Assembly (NCBI GenBank): GCA_002842345.1
Contig: PHCU01000007.1
Coordinates: forward strand, 1 to 51,323
Direction of reading: 5' to 3'
From: Betaproteobacteria bacterium HGW-Betaproteobacteria-12
GTDB lineage: Bacteria > Pseudomonadota > Gammaproteobacteria > Burkholderiales > Rhodocyclaceae
Length of the DNA: 51,323 nt
Positions 1-9,513 of this stretch are shown here, piece by piece. The position numbers and the translations under genes are program-made. The notes under the pieces were generated by a model. That model ran no database searches. It saw nothing but the letters and a program-made list of their open reading frames with translations, and was not told the origin of the DNA. Every line of letters begins with the position of its first letter. Position 1 is the first letter of the stretch.

Positions 1-198
1 GAAGCGCGCAAGGAGTACCGCGGTGCCCACGTTCGCGACGATGCGCCGGATACCGCCGAGTTCCCGAACGGCCGTAACGACAAGGAGTGGATGAAGCAGA
101 CCCTGTTCTCGCCGGTCGACAATTCCATCACCTACAAGCCGGTGAACATGCAACCCCTGACCGTCGAGCCTGTCGCGCTCAAGACGCGCTCGTACTAA
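1..198 (+). CDS. sdhA: Succinate dehydrogenase flavoprotein subunit, C-terminal end (partial)
   Basis: The window opens inside a reading frame that runs without interruption to TAA at 196-198, giving the last 65 residues of a protein. The visible tail contains EYRGAH, DDKEW-type wording (here NDKEWMKQT) and ends LKTRSY, which is the usual C-terminal region of the SdhA/FrdA flavoprotein family, where the Arg/His-rich segment lies near the capping domain. SdhA oxidises succinate to fumarate with covalently bound FAD in complex II on the cytoplasmic face of the inner membrane. The next gene is sdhB, 12 nt downstream, which supports the identity. The 5' part, including the FAD-attachment His and the active site, lies outside the window. 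Confidence 0.93.
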   Translation, partial: EARKEYRGAHVRDDAPDTAEFPNGRNDKEWMKQTLFSPVDNSITYKPVNMQPLTVEPVALKTRSY

Positions 199-210
199 TT
201 GGAGTTGAAA

Positions 211-921
211 ATGAGCAAACGCATGGTTCAATTCAGCATCTATCGCTACGATCCGGACAAGGACGACGCGCCCTACATGCAGGACATTTCGGTCGAAGTC
301 GAGCCGACCGACCGCAAGCTGCTGGATGCGCTGACCAAGCTGAAGGCCAAGGACGACGCGATTTCCTATCGTCGCTCCTGCCGCGAAGGGGTCTGTGGTT
401 CCGATGCCATGAACATCAACGGCAAGAACGGCCTGGCCTGCCTGACCGATATCGACAGCCTGAAGCAGCCGATCGTGCTGCGTCCGCTGCCGGGTCTGCC
501 GGTCATCCGCGACCTGATCGTCGATATGACCCAGTTCTTCAAGCAGTACCACTCGATCAAGCCCTACTTGATCAACAACGATCCGCCGCCGGAGCGCGAG
601 CGCCTGCAGTCGCCGGAAGATCGCGAAGAGCTGAACGGCCTCTACGAGTGCATCCTCTGTGCCTGCTGCTCGACCTCCTGCCCGTCGTTCTGGTGGAACC
701 CGGACAAGTTCGTCGGCCCGGCCGGCCTGTTGGCGGCCTACCGCTTCATCGCCGACACGCGTGACCAGGCAACCAACGAGCGCCTCGACAATCTCGAGGA
801 TCCGTACCGCCTGTTCCGTTGCCACACCATCATGAACTGCGTAGACGTCTGTCCGAAGGGTCTCAATCCGACCCAGGCGATCGGCAAGATCAAGGACATG
901 ATGGTCCGTCGCGCGGTTTGA
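211..921 (+). CDS. sdhB: Succinate dehydrogenase iron-sulfur subunit
   Basis: This 236-residue protein carries electrons from the SdhA FAD to quinone in complex II. All three cluster-binding groups are visible: the [2Fe-2S] ligands Cys57, Cys62, Asp65 and Cys77 (Asp as the third ligand is also seen in E. coli), the [4Fe-4S] group Cys147/150/153/157, and the [3Fe-4S] group with Cys204, Cys210 and Cys214. The frame extends upstream to a TTG at 199, but I chose ATG at 211 because GGAG at 201-204 sits 6 nt before it and the TTG would leave no ribosome site. The gene follows sdhA by 12 nt and overlaps sdhE at its stop, so the three are translated together. The length is normal for the family. Confidence 0.97.
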   Translation: MSKRMVQFSIYRYDPDKDDAPYMQDISVEVEPTDRKLLDALTKLKAKDDAISYRRSCREGVCGSDAMNINGKNGLACLTDIDSLKQPIVLRPLPGLPVIRDLIVDMTQFFKQYHSIKPYLINNDPPPERERLQSPEDREELNGLYECILCACCSTSCPSFWWNPDKFVGPAGLLAAYRFIADTRDQATNERLDNLEDPYRLFRCHTIMNCVDVCPKGLNPTQAIGKIKDMMVRRAV

Positions 922-1163
922 TGGAACGGGCTGACTACGAGCGTCTGCGCTGGCGCTGCATCCGACGGGCACTGCTCGAACTCGATATCGCGCTGACGCG
1001 CTTTCTCGATAACGGGTTCGAGCAGTTGAGCGACGAGCAGCAAGTGGCGTTCGCCGAGCTGGCCGATATGGAGGATCACGATCTCTGGTACCTGATCAGT
1101 GGTCAGGAAGAGACCGATGATCCTCGCTACGCGCCCATCGTGGCGCTGCTTCGTAAGAGTTGA
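921..1163 (+). CDS. sdhE: FAD assembly factor SdhE (succinate dehydrogenase assembly)
   Basis: This protein of 80 residues starts with ATG inside the sdhB stop (TGATG), so it is translationally coupled. Length, all-helical composition, position behind sdhB and the motif RRALLELD near the N-terminus place it in the SdhE/YgfY/Sdh5 family, which helps attach FAD covalently to SdhA. The family hallmark is RGxxE; here the glycine appears to be alanine (RALLE), while the Arg and Glu are kept. This residue is known to matter for flavinylation in other species, so the change is worth noting, although Ala is a mild replacement. The rest (DxxLWYLISG near the C-terminus) fits the family. Identity is secure; full activity is not proven by sequence. 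Confidence 0.92.
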   Translation: MERADYERLRWRCIRRALLELDIALTRFLDNGFEQLSDEQQVAFAELADMEDHDLWYLISGQEETDDPRYAPIVALLRKS

Positions 1164-1191
1164 GTAAGGTTGGCGGCGTAATTTTCGAACG

Positions 1192-1221
1192 TTGACCGTA
1201 ATTTTGGCAGTGCAGTGATAA
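1192..1221 (+). promoter_or_regulatory. Candidate sigma-70 promoter of gltA with flanking direct repeat
   Basis: TTGACC at 1192-1197 and TGATAA at 1216-1221 are spaced by 18 nt and lie 25 nt before the gltA start, with AAGGGA at 1234-1239 as ribosome site. The nonamer CGTAATTTT occurs at 1177-1185 and again at 1197-1205, exactly 20 nt apart, one copy upstream of the -35 and one inside the spacer, which could be a regulator site. Match scores were judged by eye. Confidence 0.5.
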
Positions 1222-1246
1222 CCAACACCTGACAAGGGAAAAATCC

Positions 1247-2545
1247 ATGACGACCGAACGCAAGGCAACCCTGAGCATCGACGGACAAGCGCCCGTTGAT
1301 TTCCCGATCATGTCCCCGACGCACGGCAACGACTGCGTCGATATCCGCACCCTGGGTGGCAAGACCGGTCTGTTTACCTACGACTCCGGTTTTCTGTCTA
1401 CCGCCAGCTGCAAATCCAAGGTCACCTTCATCGATGGCGACAAGGGCGAGCTGCTGTACCGCGGTTACCCGATCGAGCAATTGGCCGAAAACTGCAACTT
1501 CCTGGAAGTCACCTACCTGCTGAAGAACGGCGAACTGCCGAATGCCAAGCAGAAGACTGATTTCGAAACCACCATCAAGAAGCACACGATGGTGCATGAG
1601 CAACTGACCAAGTTCTACTCCGGCTTCCGCCGCGACGCCCACCCGATGGCCGTCATGACCGGTGTCGTCGGCGCGCTGTCCGCCTTCTACCACGATGCGA
1701 TGGACTTCTCCGACGTCGAGCACCGCAACATCAGCTTCAACCGCCTCGTTGCCAAGATGCCGACCATCGTCGCCATGGCCTACAAGTACAACACCGGGGC
1801 GCCGTTCATGTATCCGGACAACGATCTGGACTACACCGCCAACTTCATGCGCATGATGTTTGGCAACCCGTGCGAGAAGTACGTGCCGAACCCGGTGCTG
1901 GTCAACGCGCTGGACACCATCTTCACGCTGCACGCCGATCACGAGCAGAACGCCTCGACCTCGACGGTGCGTCTGGCCGGTTCGTCCGGTGCCAATCCGT
2001 TTGCCTGTATCGCTGCCGGTATCGCCTGTCTGTGGGGCCCGGCGCACGGCGGTGCGAACGAAGCCTGCCTGCAGATGCTGGAAGAAATCGGCGACGTCTC
2101 CAAGGTTGGCGAATACATCAACCGCGCCAAGGACAAGAACGATTCCTTCAAGCTGATGGGCTTCGGTCACCGCGTCTACAAGAACTTCGACCCGCGCGCC
2201 AAGCTGATGCGCAAGGTCTGCTTCGATGTCCTCTCCGAACTCGGTCTGGAGAACGACCGCCTGTTCAAGCTGGCCATGGAACTGGAAAAGATTGCCCTGG
2301 AAGATCCGTACTTCGTCGAGAAGAAGCTCTACCCGAACGTCGACTTCTACTCCGGCATCGTCCAGAAGGCGATTGGCATCCCGACCGAAATGTTCACCTG
2401 CATCTTCGCGCTGGCCCGTACGGTCGGCTGGATGACGCAGTGGGAAGAAATGATCACCGATCCGGAATACAAGATCGGTCGTCCGCGCCAGTTGTACATG
2501 GGCGCTGCCAAGCGCGACGTCGTACCGCTCGCCCAACGCGGCTAA
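1247..2545 (+). CDS. gltA: Citrate synthase (type II)
   Basis: A protein of 432 residues, as expected for the hexameric, NADH-sensitive proteobacterial citrate synthases that condense oxaloacetate with acetyl-CoA at the entry to the TCA cycle. Catalytic residues are all visible: His267 in GPAHGGAN, His308 in FGHRVY and Asp366 in YPNVDFYSG. The N-terminal beta-rich extension (about residues 1-60) typical of type II enzymes is present. ATG 1247 is preceded by AAGGGA with 7 nt spacing. A separate promoter appears to lie in the 83-nt gap behind sdhE, and a strong terminator follows, so gltA may be transcribed both alone and with sdh. It is a cytosolic enzyme. Confidence 0.98.
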   Translation: MTTERKATLSIDGQAPVDFPIMSPTHGNDCVDIRTLGGKTGLFTYDSGFLSTASCKSKVTFIDGDKGELLYRGYPIEQLAENCNFLEVTYLLKNGELPNAKQKTDFETTIKKHTMVHEQLTKFYSGFRRDAHPMAVMTGVVGALSAFYHDAMDFSDVEHRNISFNRLVAKMPTIVAMAYKYNTGAPFMYPDNDLDYTANFMRMMFGNPCEKYVPNPVLVNALDTIFTLHADHEQNASTSTVRLAGSSGANPFACIAAGIACLWGPAHGGANEACLQMLEEIGDVSKVGEYINRAKDKNDSFKLMGFGHRVYKNFDPRAKLMRKVCFDVLSELGLENDRLFKLAMELEKIALEDPYFVEKKLYPNVDFYSGIVQKAIGIPTEMFTCIFALARTVGWMTQWEEMITDPEYKIGRPRQLYMGAAKRDVVPLAQRG

Positions 2546-2555
2546 TATGCGAAAT

Positions 2556-2584
2556 AAGGGCGGCCGGCTGGTCGCCCTTTTTTT
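2556..2584 (+). terminator. Intrinsic terminator after gltA
   Basis: AAGGGCGGCC and GGTCGCCCTT form a 10-bp stem (one G-U pair) around the loop GGCT, followed by a run of T through 2584. It lies 10 nt after the gltA stop and should separate gltA from odhA. Confidence 0.88.
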
Positions 2585-2652
2585 AATCGGCGGGGCTGCC
2601 TGCGCCCCGACAAGTACCACCAGAGAAAGACAATACCCTCAAGGGGATGCCA

Positions 2653-5490
2653 ATGACTACGATGAACCAGCTGTTCGACAGCACCCTGTACTTCGGCGGC
2701 AATGCGCCCTTCGTCGAAGAACTCTACGAGAACTATCTCGACAATCCGACCGCCGTACCGCCCGAGTGGCGTGACTATTTCGATCGCCTGGCCCAGATGC
2801 CGGGCTATGTTGCGCGTGACGTGGCACATGCCCCGGTTATTGCGGCTTTCGCCGAACTGGGCAAGGACGGCGGCTTCCGCCCTGCACCGACCTCTTCCTC
2901 GGCTGAGCACAAGAAGCAATCTGCCGTCGGTCAGTTGGTCGCCGCTTACCGTTCGCTCGGCAACCGCTGGGCCGATCTCGATCCGCTGAAGCGCCTGCCG
3001 CGGCCGAAGATCGACGAACTGGAGCCGTCCTTCTACGGCTTCACCGATGCCGATGTGAACCAGAGTTTCAGCGTCGGCTCGTTGCAGGGTTTGCCGGAAA
3101 CCGCCAAGCTCGGCGACATCCTGGAAACCCTGAAGCAGACGTACTGCGGCACCATCGGTGTCGAATACATGTACATGACGGATTACAACGAGAAGCGCTG
3201 GCTGCAGGAGCGCCTGGAAAGCATCCGTTCGCGTCCGAGCTACTCCGCCGAACAGAAGAAACGTATCCTCGAGCGCCTGACGGCAGCAGAGACGCTGGAG
3301 CGCTACCTGCACACCAAGTACGTCGGCCAGAAGCGCTTCTCGCTGGAAGGCGGCGAATCGCTGATCGTGGCAATGGACGAGGCGATCCGAAGCGGCGGCG
3401 CGCAAGGCGTAGACGAAGTGGTCGTCGGCATGGCACACCGCGGCCGTCTGAACGTGCTGGTCAATACGCTGGGCAAAGCCCCGTCGATGCTCTTCGCCGA
3501 GTTTGAAGGCAAGAAGAAGAGCGACCTCTCGGCCGGCGACGTCAAGTACCACATGGGTTTTTCGTCCGACGTCAGCACCCCCGGCGGCGCCTGCCACCTG
3601 ACCCTGGCCTTCAATCCGTCGCACCTCGAAATCGTCAACCCGGTGGTTGCCGGTTCAGTCTATGCCCGCCAGGTTCGACGTGGCGAAGGCAGCAAGACCA
3701 AGGTGCTGCCGATTCTGGTGCACGGCGACTCAGCCGTTGCCGGCCAGGGCGTCAACCAGGAAATGCTCAATTTCGCCCAGACCCGCGGTTACGGCACGGG
3801 CGGCACGCTGCATATCGTGGTCAACAACCAGGTGGGTTTCACCACCAGCGATCCGCGCGATTACCGTACCGGTCACTATTGCACCGACATTTTCAAGATG
3901 GTCGATGCACCGATCTTCCACGTCAATGGCGACGATCCGGAAGCGGTCACGCTGGTTACCCAGTTGGCCATCGAATATCGCCAGACCTACCAGAAGGATG
4001 TCGTGATCGACATCATCTGCTTCCGCAAGCTCGGCCACAACGAGCAGGACGAGCCGATGGTCACCCAGCCGCTGATGTACAAGATCATTGCCAAGCATCC
4101 GGGCACCCGCAAGCTGTACGGCGACAAGCTGGTCGCTGAAGGCACGTTGCCGGCCGACGGTCCGGACCAGATGATCAAGCAATACCGCGAGCATCTGGAC
4201 AAGGGTGAACTGCTGTACAACCCGGTGCTGGCCGGCTACAAGCATCCGATGACCATCGACTGGACGCCGTTCCTGACGAAGAACTACATCGAGACCTGCG
4301 ACACCCGCGTGCCGGCGGAAGAGCTGAAGCGCCTGTCACAGTGCCTGACGACCTTTCCGGAAGGTTTTTCGCTGCATTCCCGGGTCAAGAAAATCGCCGA
4401 AGATCGTGCCGCCATGGGCGAGGGCAAGCTGCCGGTCGACTGGGGCATGGCCGAAAATCTGGCCTACGCCTCGCTGCTGGTTTCCGGCTACGGCATCCGC
4501 ATCTCCGGTGAAGACGTCGGCCGCGGTACCTTCTTCCATCGCCATGCCGCCTTCCATGACCAGAATCGTACCAACTGGGACGTCGGTACCTATCATCCGC
4601 TGAAGAACCTGCAGGAAAAGCAGGCCGGCTTCCAGTGCTATGACTCGGTGCTGTCCGAAGAGGCTGTGCTCGCCTTCGACTATGGCTACGCCTCGGCCAA
4701 TCCGTACGAACTGGTTATCTGGGAAGGCCAGTTCGGCGACTTCGCCAATGGTGCGCAGGTCGTCATCGACCAGTTCATCGCTTCCGGCGAAGCCAAGTGG
4801 GGGCGTGCCTGCGGCCTGGTCATGCTGTTGCCGCACGGCTACGAAGGTCAGGGTCCGGAGCATTCCTCGGCCCGCCTCGAGCGTTTCATGCAACTGTGTG
4901 CCGAAATGAACATGGAAGTCTGCGTGCCGACTACGGCCGCTCAGGTCTTCCACATGCTGCGCCGCCAGGCAGTCCGCATGCAACGCAAGCCGCTGATCGT
5001 CATGTCGCCGAAGTCGCTGCTGCGCCACAAGGACGCCGCATCGCCGCTGGAAGATCTGGCCAACGGCGAGTTCCAGCGCGTAATCGGCGAAGTCGACAAG
5101 ATCGATGCGAAGAAGGTCAAGCGCGTCGTCCTGTGCTGCGGCAAGGTCTACTACGATCTGCTGGCCGCCCGGCGCGAGAAGAAGATCACCGATATCGCCA
5201 TCGTCCGTCTGGAGCAGCTCTATCCCTTCCCGAAGGAATCCCTGCACGCCGAACTTGCCAAGTATCCGAAGGCCACGGAAATCGTCTGGGCCCAGGAAGA
5301 GCCGCGCAACCAGGGGGCCTGGTACTGGTTCGCCTCGCGCCATCATCTGGACAGCGAACTGGGCGTCAAGCAAAAGCTGCTGCTGGTTTCCCGTCCGGCC
5401 TCTTCGTCGCCGGCCGTCGGTTATCTGGCCAAGCACAACGAGCAACAAAAAGCACTGGTCGAGTCCGCCCTGGGCAAGATCGAGTACTAA
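2653..5490 (+). CDS. odhA: 2-oxoglutarate dehydrogenase E1 component
   Basis: Thiamine-diphosphate-dependent E1 subunit (945 residues) that decarboxylates 2-oxoglutarate and passes the succinyl group to the lipoyl domain of E2. Family marks include GMAHRGRLNVL, HGDSAVAGQGVNQEM, the NNQVGFTTS segment and the C-terminal transketolase-like part with GQFGDFANGAQ and HGYEGQGPEHSSAR. Two in-frame ATG codons exist; AAGGGG at 2641-2646 abuts ATG 2647 but stands 6 nt before ATG 2653, so I use 2653. The short N-terminal segment with LYFGGNAPFVEELY resembles the E2-binding helix of the family. The gene lies 24 nt before odhB, forming the classic odhAB-lpd order. The symbol sucA is equally used. Confidence 0.97.
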   Translation: MTTMNQLFDSTLYFGGNAPFVEELYENYLDNPTAVPPEWRDYFDRLAQMPGYVARDVAHAPVIAAFAELGKDGGFRPAPTSSSAEHKKQSAVGQLVAAYRSLGNRWADLDPLKRLPRPKIDELEPSFYGFTDADVNQSFSVGSLQGLPETAKLGDILETLKQTYCGTIGVEYMYMTDYNEKRWLQERLESIRSRPSYSAEQKKRILERLTAAETLERYLHTKYVGQKRFSLEGGESLIVAMDEAIRSGGAQGVDEVVVGMAHRGRLNVLVNTLGKAPSMLFAEFEGKKKSDLSAGDVKYHMGFSSDVSTPGGACHLTLAFNPSHLEIVNPVVAGSVYARQVRRGEGSKTKVLPILVHGDSAVAGQGVNQEMLNFAQTRGYGTGGTLHIVVNNQVGFTTSDPRDYRTGHYCTDIFKMVDAPIFHVNGDDPEAVTLVTQLAIEYRQTYQKDVVIDIICFRKLGHNEQDEPMVTQPLMYKIIAKHPGTRKLYGDKLVAEGTLPADGPDQMIKQYREHLDKGELLYNPVLAGYKHPMTIDWTPFLTKNYIETCDTRVPAEELKRLSQCLTTFPEGFSLHSRVKKIAEDRAAMGEGKLPVDWGMAENLAYASLLVSGYGIRISGEDVGRGTFFHRHAAFHDQNRTNWDVGTYHPLKNLQEKQAGFQCYDSVLSEEAVLAFDYGYASANPYELVIWEGQFGDFANGAQVVIDQFIASGEAKWGRACGLVMLLPHGYEGQGPEHSSARLERFMQLCAEMNMEVCVPTTAAQVFHMLRRQAVRMQRKPLIVMSPKSLLRHKDAASPLEDLANGEFQRVIGEVDKIDAKKVKRVVLCCGKVYYDLLAARREKKITDIAIVRLEQLYPFPKESLHAELAKYPKATEIVWAQEEPRNQGAWYWFASRHHLDSELGVKQKLLLVSRPASSSPAVGYLAKHNEQQKALVESALGKIEY

Positions 5491-5514
5491 TAACGACAGC
5501 AGAGTGGAGTAACC

Positions 5515-6741
5515 ATGAGCATTATCGAAGTCCAAGTTCCCCAGCTTTCCGAGTCCGTTGCCGAAGGCACGCTCGCGTCCTGGAAAAAGAAGATCGGCGA
5601 AGCCGTTGCCCGTGACGAAATCCTGATCGACATCGAGACCGACAAGGTCGTTCTCGAAGTACCGTCGCCGGGTGCCGGCGTGCTGGTCGAAATCATCAAG
5701 GGCGATGGCGAGACCGTCGTCTCCGGTGAACTGATCGCCCGCATCGACACCGAAGCCAAGGCTGGTGCCGCCGCGCCGGCAGCTGAAGCACCGAAGGCTG
5801 CTGCTCCTGCTGTTGCGCCGGCCGCCGCCGCTGCCGCTCCGGCCGGCACGGCCAGCCCGTCGGCGCGTAAGATCCTCGACGAAAAGGGCATCGCTGCCGC
5901 CGACGTCGCCGGTTCCGGCCGCGGTGGTCGCGTCACCAAGGAAGATGCCGTCGCTGCCCAGCCGAAGTCCGGCCCGGTTGCGGCTCCGGCCGCTGCCAAG
6001 GCTGCCCTGCCGACGCCGCCGGTGGCTGTCGCCCTGGGCGACCGCACCGAACAGCGCGTGCCGATGACCCGCCTGCGCGCCCGCATCGCCGAGCGTCTGC
6101 TGCAGTCGCAACAGACCAATGCCATCCTGACCACGTTCAACGAAGTGAACATGGGTCCGATCATGGCCCTGCGCAAGCAGTACGGCGAGAAGTTCGAGAA
6201 GGCCCACGGCGTCCGCCTCGGCTTCATGGGCTTCTTCGTCAAGGCCGCCTGTGCCGCACTGCAGAAGTTCCCGGTGCTGAACGCCTCGGTCGATGGCAAT
6301 GACATCGTCTATCACGGCTTTATCGATATCGGTATCGCCGTCGGTTCGCCGCGCGGCCTGGTCGTGCCGATCATCCGCAATGCCGACCAGATGTCGATCG
6401 CCGAAATCGAGAAGAAGATCGCCGAGTTCGGCGTCAAGGCCAAGGATGGCAAGATCACGATCGAAGAACTGACCGGTGGCACCTTCTCCATCTCGAACGG
6501 CGGCATCTTCGGCTCGATGATGTCCACTCCGATCATCAATCCGCCGCAGTCGGCCATCCTCGGTATCCATGCCACCAAGGATCGCGCCATGGTTGAGAAC
6601 GGTCAGGTCGTCGTCCGCCCGATGAACTATCTGGCCATGTCCTACGACCACCGCATCATCGACGGCCGCGAAGCCGTTCTTGGTCTGGTGACCATGAAGG
6701 AAGCCCTGGAAGATCCGTCCCGCCTGCTGCTCGGCGTCTGA
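5515..6741 (+). CDS. odhB: 2-oxoglutarate dehydrogenase E2, dihydrolipoyl succinyltransferase
   Basis: A protein of 408 residues with a single N-terminal lipoyl domain (1-75; lipoylated Lys44 in the ETDKVVLEV motif), an Ala/Pro-rich linker (about 82-112), a peripheral-subunit-binding domain (about 113-147, [10 protein letters not shown]) and a C-terminal catalytic domain ending with the YDHRIIDG motif, His379 and Asp383 as catalytic pair. It transfers the succinyl group to CoA and forms the core of the 2-oxoglutarate dehydrogenase complex in the cytosol. GGAG before ATG 5515 supports the start. It is preceded closely by odhA and followed by lpd after a 93-nt gap containing inverted repeats. 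The sucB symbol is synonymous. Confidence 0.97.
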   Translation: MSIIEVQVPQLSESVAEGTLASWKKKIGEAVARDEILIDIETDKVVLEVPSPGAGVLVEIIKGDGETVVSGELIARIDTEAKAGAAAPAAEAPKAAAPAVAPAAAAAAPAGTASPSARKILDEKGIAAADVAGSGRGGRVTKEDAVAAQPKSGPVAAPAAAKAALPTPPVAVALGDRTEQRVPMTRLRARIAERLLQSQQTNAILTTFNEVNMGPIMALRKQYGEKFEKAHGVRLGFMGFFVKAACAALQKFPVLNASVDGNDIVYHGFIDIGIAVGSPRGLVVPIIRNADQMSIAEIEKKIAEFGVKAKDGKITIEELTGGTFSISNGGIFGSMMSTPIINPPQSAILGIHATKDRAMVENGQVVVRPMNYLAMSYDHRIIDGREAVLGLVTMKEALEDPSRLLLGV

Positions 6742-6834
6742 TCCAGCGATCAGGATCTAGTTGTCTAGGATCGAGTGATGGAGCGCTTTTGCTCGATCCT
6801 CGATCCTATTTGCTAATTACTCTCGGAGTTTTAC
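6742..6834 (+). promoter_or_regulatory. odhB-lpd spacer with mutually exclusive inverted repeats
   Basis: TAGGATCGAG at 6766-6775 can pair with CTCGATCCTA at 6799-6808 (10 bp) or, shifted, with CTCGATCCT at 6792-6800 (9 bp of the same left arm). The right arm is thus duplicated in overlapping tandem. Further GATC-rich words (GATCAGGATC at 6749-6758) precede it. There is no T-run, so it is not an obvious terminator; it could be a regulator site, an mRNA-processing hairpin or a small repeat element. The lpd ribosome site CGGAG follows at 6824-6828. Confidence 0.55.
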
Positions 6835-8259
6835 ATGTCCAAGCAATTTGACGTGCTCGTTATTGGTGGTGGCCCCGGCGGCTATGTGGCTGCGATCCGC
6901 GCCGCGCAACTGGGCTTCTCCACTGCCTGCTGCGAATCCAATCCCTACGCCGATCCGAAGGGCGAACCGCGCCTCGGCGGCACCTGCCTGAACGTCGGCT
7001 GCATTCCGTCCAAGGCGCTGCTGCACACCTCGCATCTGTTTGAGGAGGCCGCTCACACCTTCGCCGGTCAGGGCATCAAGGTGTCCAAGCCGAGCATCGA
7101 TGTGCCGGTCATGAAGGCGCGCAAGGATACCGTCGTCAATCAATTGACGAGCGGCATCAAGGGCCTGTTCAAGAAGAACAAGGTCACGATGATTCCGGGC
7201 CATGGCTCCTTTGTCGCCAAGGAAGGCGAGTTCTGGAAGGTCAAGGTCGGTGCCGAGGAAGTGCTGGCCAAGCAGGTCATCGTCGCTACCGGCTCGAAGC
7301 CGCGCCACCTGCCGAACGTGCCGGTCGACAACAAGATCGTCATGGACAACGAAGGGGCGCTGGATCAGGAATCCGTGCCCAAGAAGCTGGCCATCATCGG
7401 CGCCGGAGTCATCGGTCTGGAAATGGGTTCGGTGTGGCGCCGCCTCGGGTCCGAAGTGACCATCCTCGAAGCGATGCCGGATTTCCTGGCCTTCGCCGAT
7501 CAGGATGTGGCCAAGGAAGCGCTCAAGCTGTTCAACAAGCAGGGCTTGGGCATCCAGACCGGCGTCAAGATCGGCGAGATCAAGGTCACCAAGAAGGGCG
7601 TCTCGATCGCCTACGAAAGCAAGGACGGCAAGGCCGAGAAGCTCGACGCCGACCGCCTGATCGTCTCCATCGGCCGCATTCCCAATACCGACGGCCTGAA
7701 CGCCGAAGCGGTCGGCCTCAAGCTCAGCGAGCGCGGCATGATCGAGGTCGATGGCCACTGCAAGACCAACCTGCCGGGCGTCTGGGCTGTTGGTGATGTG
7801 GTGCGCGGCCCGATGCTGGCCCACAAGGCGATGGAAGAGGGCGTCATGGTCGCCGAGCTGATCGCCGGCCAGGCCGGTCACTGCAACTTCGACACCATTC
7901 CGGGCGTCATCTACACCGCGCCGGAAATCGCCTGGGTCGGCAAGACCGAGCAGCAGCTGAAGGCGGAAGGCGTCGCCTACAAGGCTGGCAAGATCCCGTT
8001 CATGGCCAATGGCCGGGCGCTGGGCATGGGCGATCCGACCGGTTTCGTCAAGATGCTGGCCTGCGCGCAGACCGACCGTATCCTCGGCGTGCACATCATT
8101 GGCCCGAACGCCTCCGAACTGATTTCCGAAGCCGTCGTGGCGATGGAATTCGGCGGTGCCTCGGAAGACCTGGCCCGTATCTGCCACGCTCACCCGACGC
8201 TGTCGGAAGCGGTGCACGAAGCGGCGCTGGCCTGCGACAAGCGCCCGCTGCACTTCTAA
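6835..8259 (+). CDS. lpdA: Dihydrolipoyl dehydrogenase (E3)
   Basis: A 474-residue flavoprotein disulfide reductase that reoxidises the dihydrolipoyl group of E2 and reduces NAD+. It has the N-terminal FAD Rossmann motif GGGPGGY (11-17), the redox-active disulfide Cys51/Cys56 in [13 protein letters not shown], the NAD-binding GAGVIG segment near 190, the [13 protein letters not shown] region near 320, and the C-terminal His453/Glu458 pair in HPTLSE at the dimer interface. As the third enzyme of the odhA-odhB-lpd set it most likely serves the 2-oxoglutarate dehydrogenase complex, and may also serve other lipoyl complexes. A strong terminator follows 18 nt after the stop. Confidence 0.97.
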   Translation: MSKQFDVLVIGGGPGGYVAAIRAAQLGFSTACCESNPYADPKGEPRLGGTCLNVGCIPSKALLHTSHLFEEAAHTFAGQGIKVSKPSIDVPVMKARKDTVVNQLTSGIKGLFKKNKVTMIPGHGSFVAKEGEFWKVKVGAEEVLAKQVIVATGSKPRHLPNVPVDNKIVMDNEGALDQESVPKKLAIIGAGVIGLEMGSVWRRLGSEVTILEAMPDFLAFADQDVAKEALKLFNKQGLGIQTGVKIGEIKVTKKGVSIAYESKDGKAEKLDADRLIVSIGRIPNTDGLNAEAVGLKLSERGMIEVDGHCKTNLPGVWAVGDVVRGPMLAHKAMEEGVMVAELIAGQAGHCNFDTIPGVIYTAPEIAWVGKTEQQLKAEGVAYKAGKIPFMANGRALGMGDPTGFVKMLACAQTDRILGVHIIGPNASELISEAVVAMEFGGASEDLARICHAHPTLSEAVHEAALACDKRPLHF

Positions 8260-8277
8260 GCAGCAGGCTCGTTAGCC

Positions 8278-8312
8278 AAAGGCGGGTTGCGGCAACGCAC
8301 CCCGCCTTTTTT
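8278..8312 (+). terminator. Intrinsic terminator after lpdA
   Basis: AAAGGCGGG at 8278-8286 pairs with CCCGCCTTT at 8301-8309 and is followed by T residues to 8312. It closes the TCA-cycle cluster. Confidence 0.88.
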
Positions 8313-8385
8313 GTTTGCCGCGGAAAGCCGAAAGCCCGGCTGTTCTTTGGCAAAATATAACTCTTCCCAACGCTGATTCAGCCCG

Positions 8386-9504
8386 ATGCCCCACAAGAAA
8401 CTGAATGTCGCCGCCCAGGGCATGCTCGACGCCTACAGGAACCTGCTCGATCTCCGTGGCTATATTGCCGACGCTGCCCAGATGACTGCGGCAGCTGCCT
8501 TGCAGGACTTGTACACCAATTTGCTGCAGTTCAAGGTCAGCCGCAACAGCACGCTGAAGCGCCTGCTGGCGCCGCCGAAGCCGCCGAAGGGCGTGTATTT
8601 CTGGGGTGGGGTCGGCCGTGGCAAGAGCTTCCTGATGGATTGCTTCTACGATTCGGTGCCGTATCGGCGCAAGAAGCGCCTGCATTTTCATTCCTTCATG
8701 CAACAGATTCACCGCGACCTGGAGAAGTACAAGGGCGAGCCGGATCCGCTGCTGAAGCTGGCCGGACAGATTGCCAAGGACGTGCGTCTGCTCTGTTTCG
8801 ACGAATTCCATGTTTCCGACATCGCCGATGCGATGATCCTCGGCCGCCTGATGGACGGCCTGTTCGCCAACGGAGTCATCGTCGTCATGACCTCGAACTA
8901 TCCGCCGGACATGCTTTACCCGAATGGCCTGCACCGCGAAAGCTTCCTGCCGACCATCGCCCTGCTCAAGCAGCACCTGCAAGTCTTCGAGGTCGACTCC
9001 GGTGTGGACTATCGCCTGCGGGCGCTGGAGCAGGTGGAGATTTACCATTACCCGTCCGACAGCGCCGCCGAGAAGAAAATGCTCGACTATTTCCGCATGG
9101 TGGCTGGCGAGGAGGGTAAGAAGGGCGGCCAGATCGAGGTGCTTGGCCGCGAGATCGCTACCCTGCGCCGTGGTCACGGCGTCATCTGGTTCGATTTTCG
9201 TACGCTGTGCGGCGGACCGCGCTCGCAGAACGATTACCTGGAAATTTCCCGCGGCTATCACACGGTACTGCTTTCGCACATTCCCAAAATGACTCAGCAC
9301 CAGGCCTCCGAGGCCCGGCGCTTTACCTGGCTGGTCGATGTTTTCTACGACAACAAGGTCAAACTGATTGCCACGGCCGATGGCCCGGCCGACGAGTTGT
9401 ATGCCGAAGGCACCCAGGCCGGCGAGTTCAAGCGTACGGTCAGCCGGCTGACCGAGATGAACTCACGTGAATATCTGGCGCTGGCGCATATCGTCGCCCC
9501 CTGA
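8386..9504 (+). CDS. zapE: ZapE/AFG1-family cell-division ATPase
   Basis: This 372-residue AAA+ protein belongs to the AFG1/LACE1 family, known in E. coli as ZapE, which interacts with FtsZ late in division and under low oxygen. Visible motifs are Walker A GGVGRGKS at 74-81, Walker B LLCFDEF with Asp139/Glu140, the sensor-like MTSNYPP segment, and the C-terminal LVDVFYD and GEFKRTVSRLTEM blocks characteristic of the family. The N-terminal helix (MLDAYRNLLD) also fits. No clear ribosome site precedes ATG 8386; ATG 8422 is an alternative that would shorten the N-terminus by 12 residues. The gene stands 9 nt before the following exported protein, suggesting co-transcription. Confidence 0.93.
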   Translation: MPHKKLNVAAQGMLDAYRNLLDLRGYIADAAQMTAAAALQDLYTNLLQFKVSRNSTLKRLLAPPKPPKGVYFWGGVGRGKSFLMDCFYDSVPYRRKKRLHFHSFMQQIHRDLEKYKGEPDPLLKLAGQIAKDVRLLCFDEFHVSDIADAMILGRLMDGLFANGVIVVMTSNYPPDMLYPNGLHRESFLPTIALLKQHLQVFEVDSGVDYRLRALEQVEIYHYPSDSAAEKKMLDYFRMVAGEEGKKGGQIEVLGREIATLRRGHGVIWFDFRTLCGGPRSQNDYLEISRGYHTVLLSHIPKMTQHQASEARRFTWLVDVFYDNKVKLIATADGPADELYAEGTQAGEFKRTVSRLTEMNSREYLALAHIVAP

Positions 9505-9513
9505 GGAGAACTG

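Noticed and set aside
199-210. TTG start for sdhB
   Set aside because: It would have no ribosome site, while GGAG is well placed for the ATG at 211.
1127-2620. A 497-codon - strand frame across gltA
   Set aside because: Antisense to citrate synthase with all catalytic residues on the + strand.
4336-6651. A 771-codon - strand frame across odhA and odhB
   Set aside because: It crosses two certain genes and has shadow composition.
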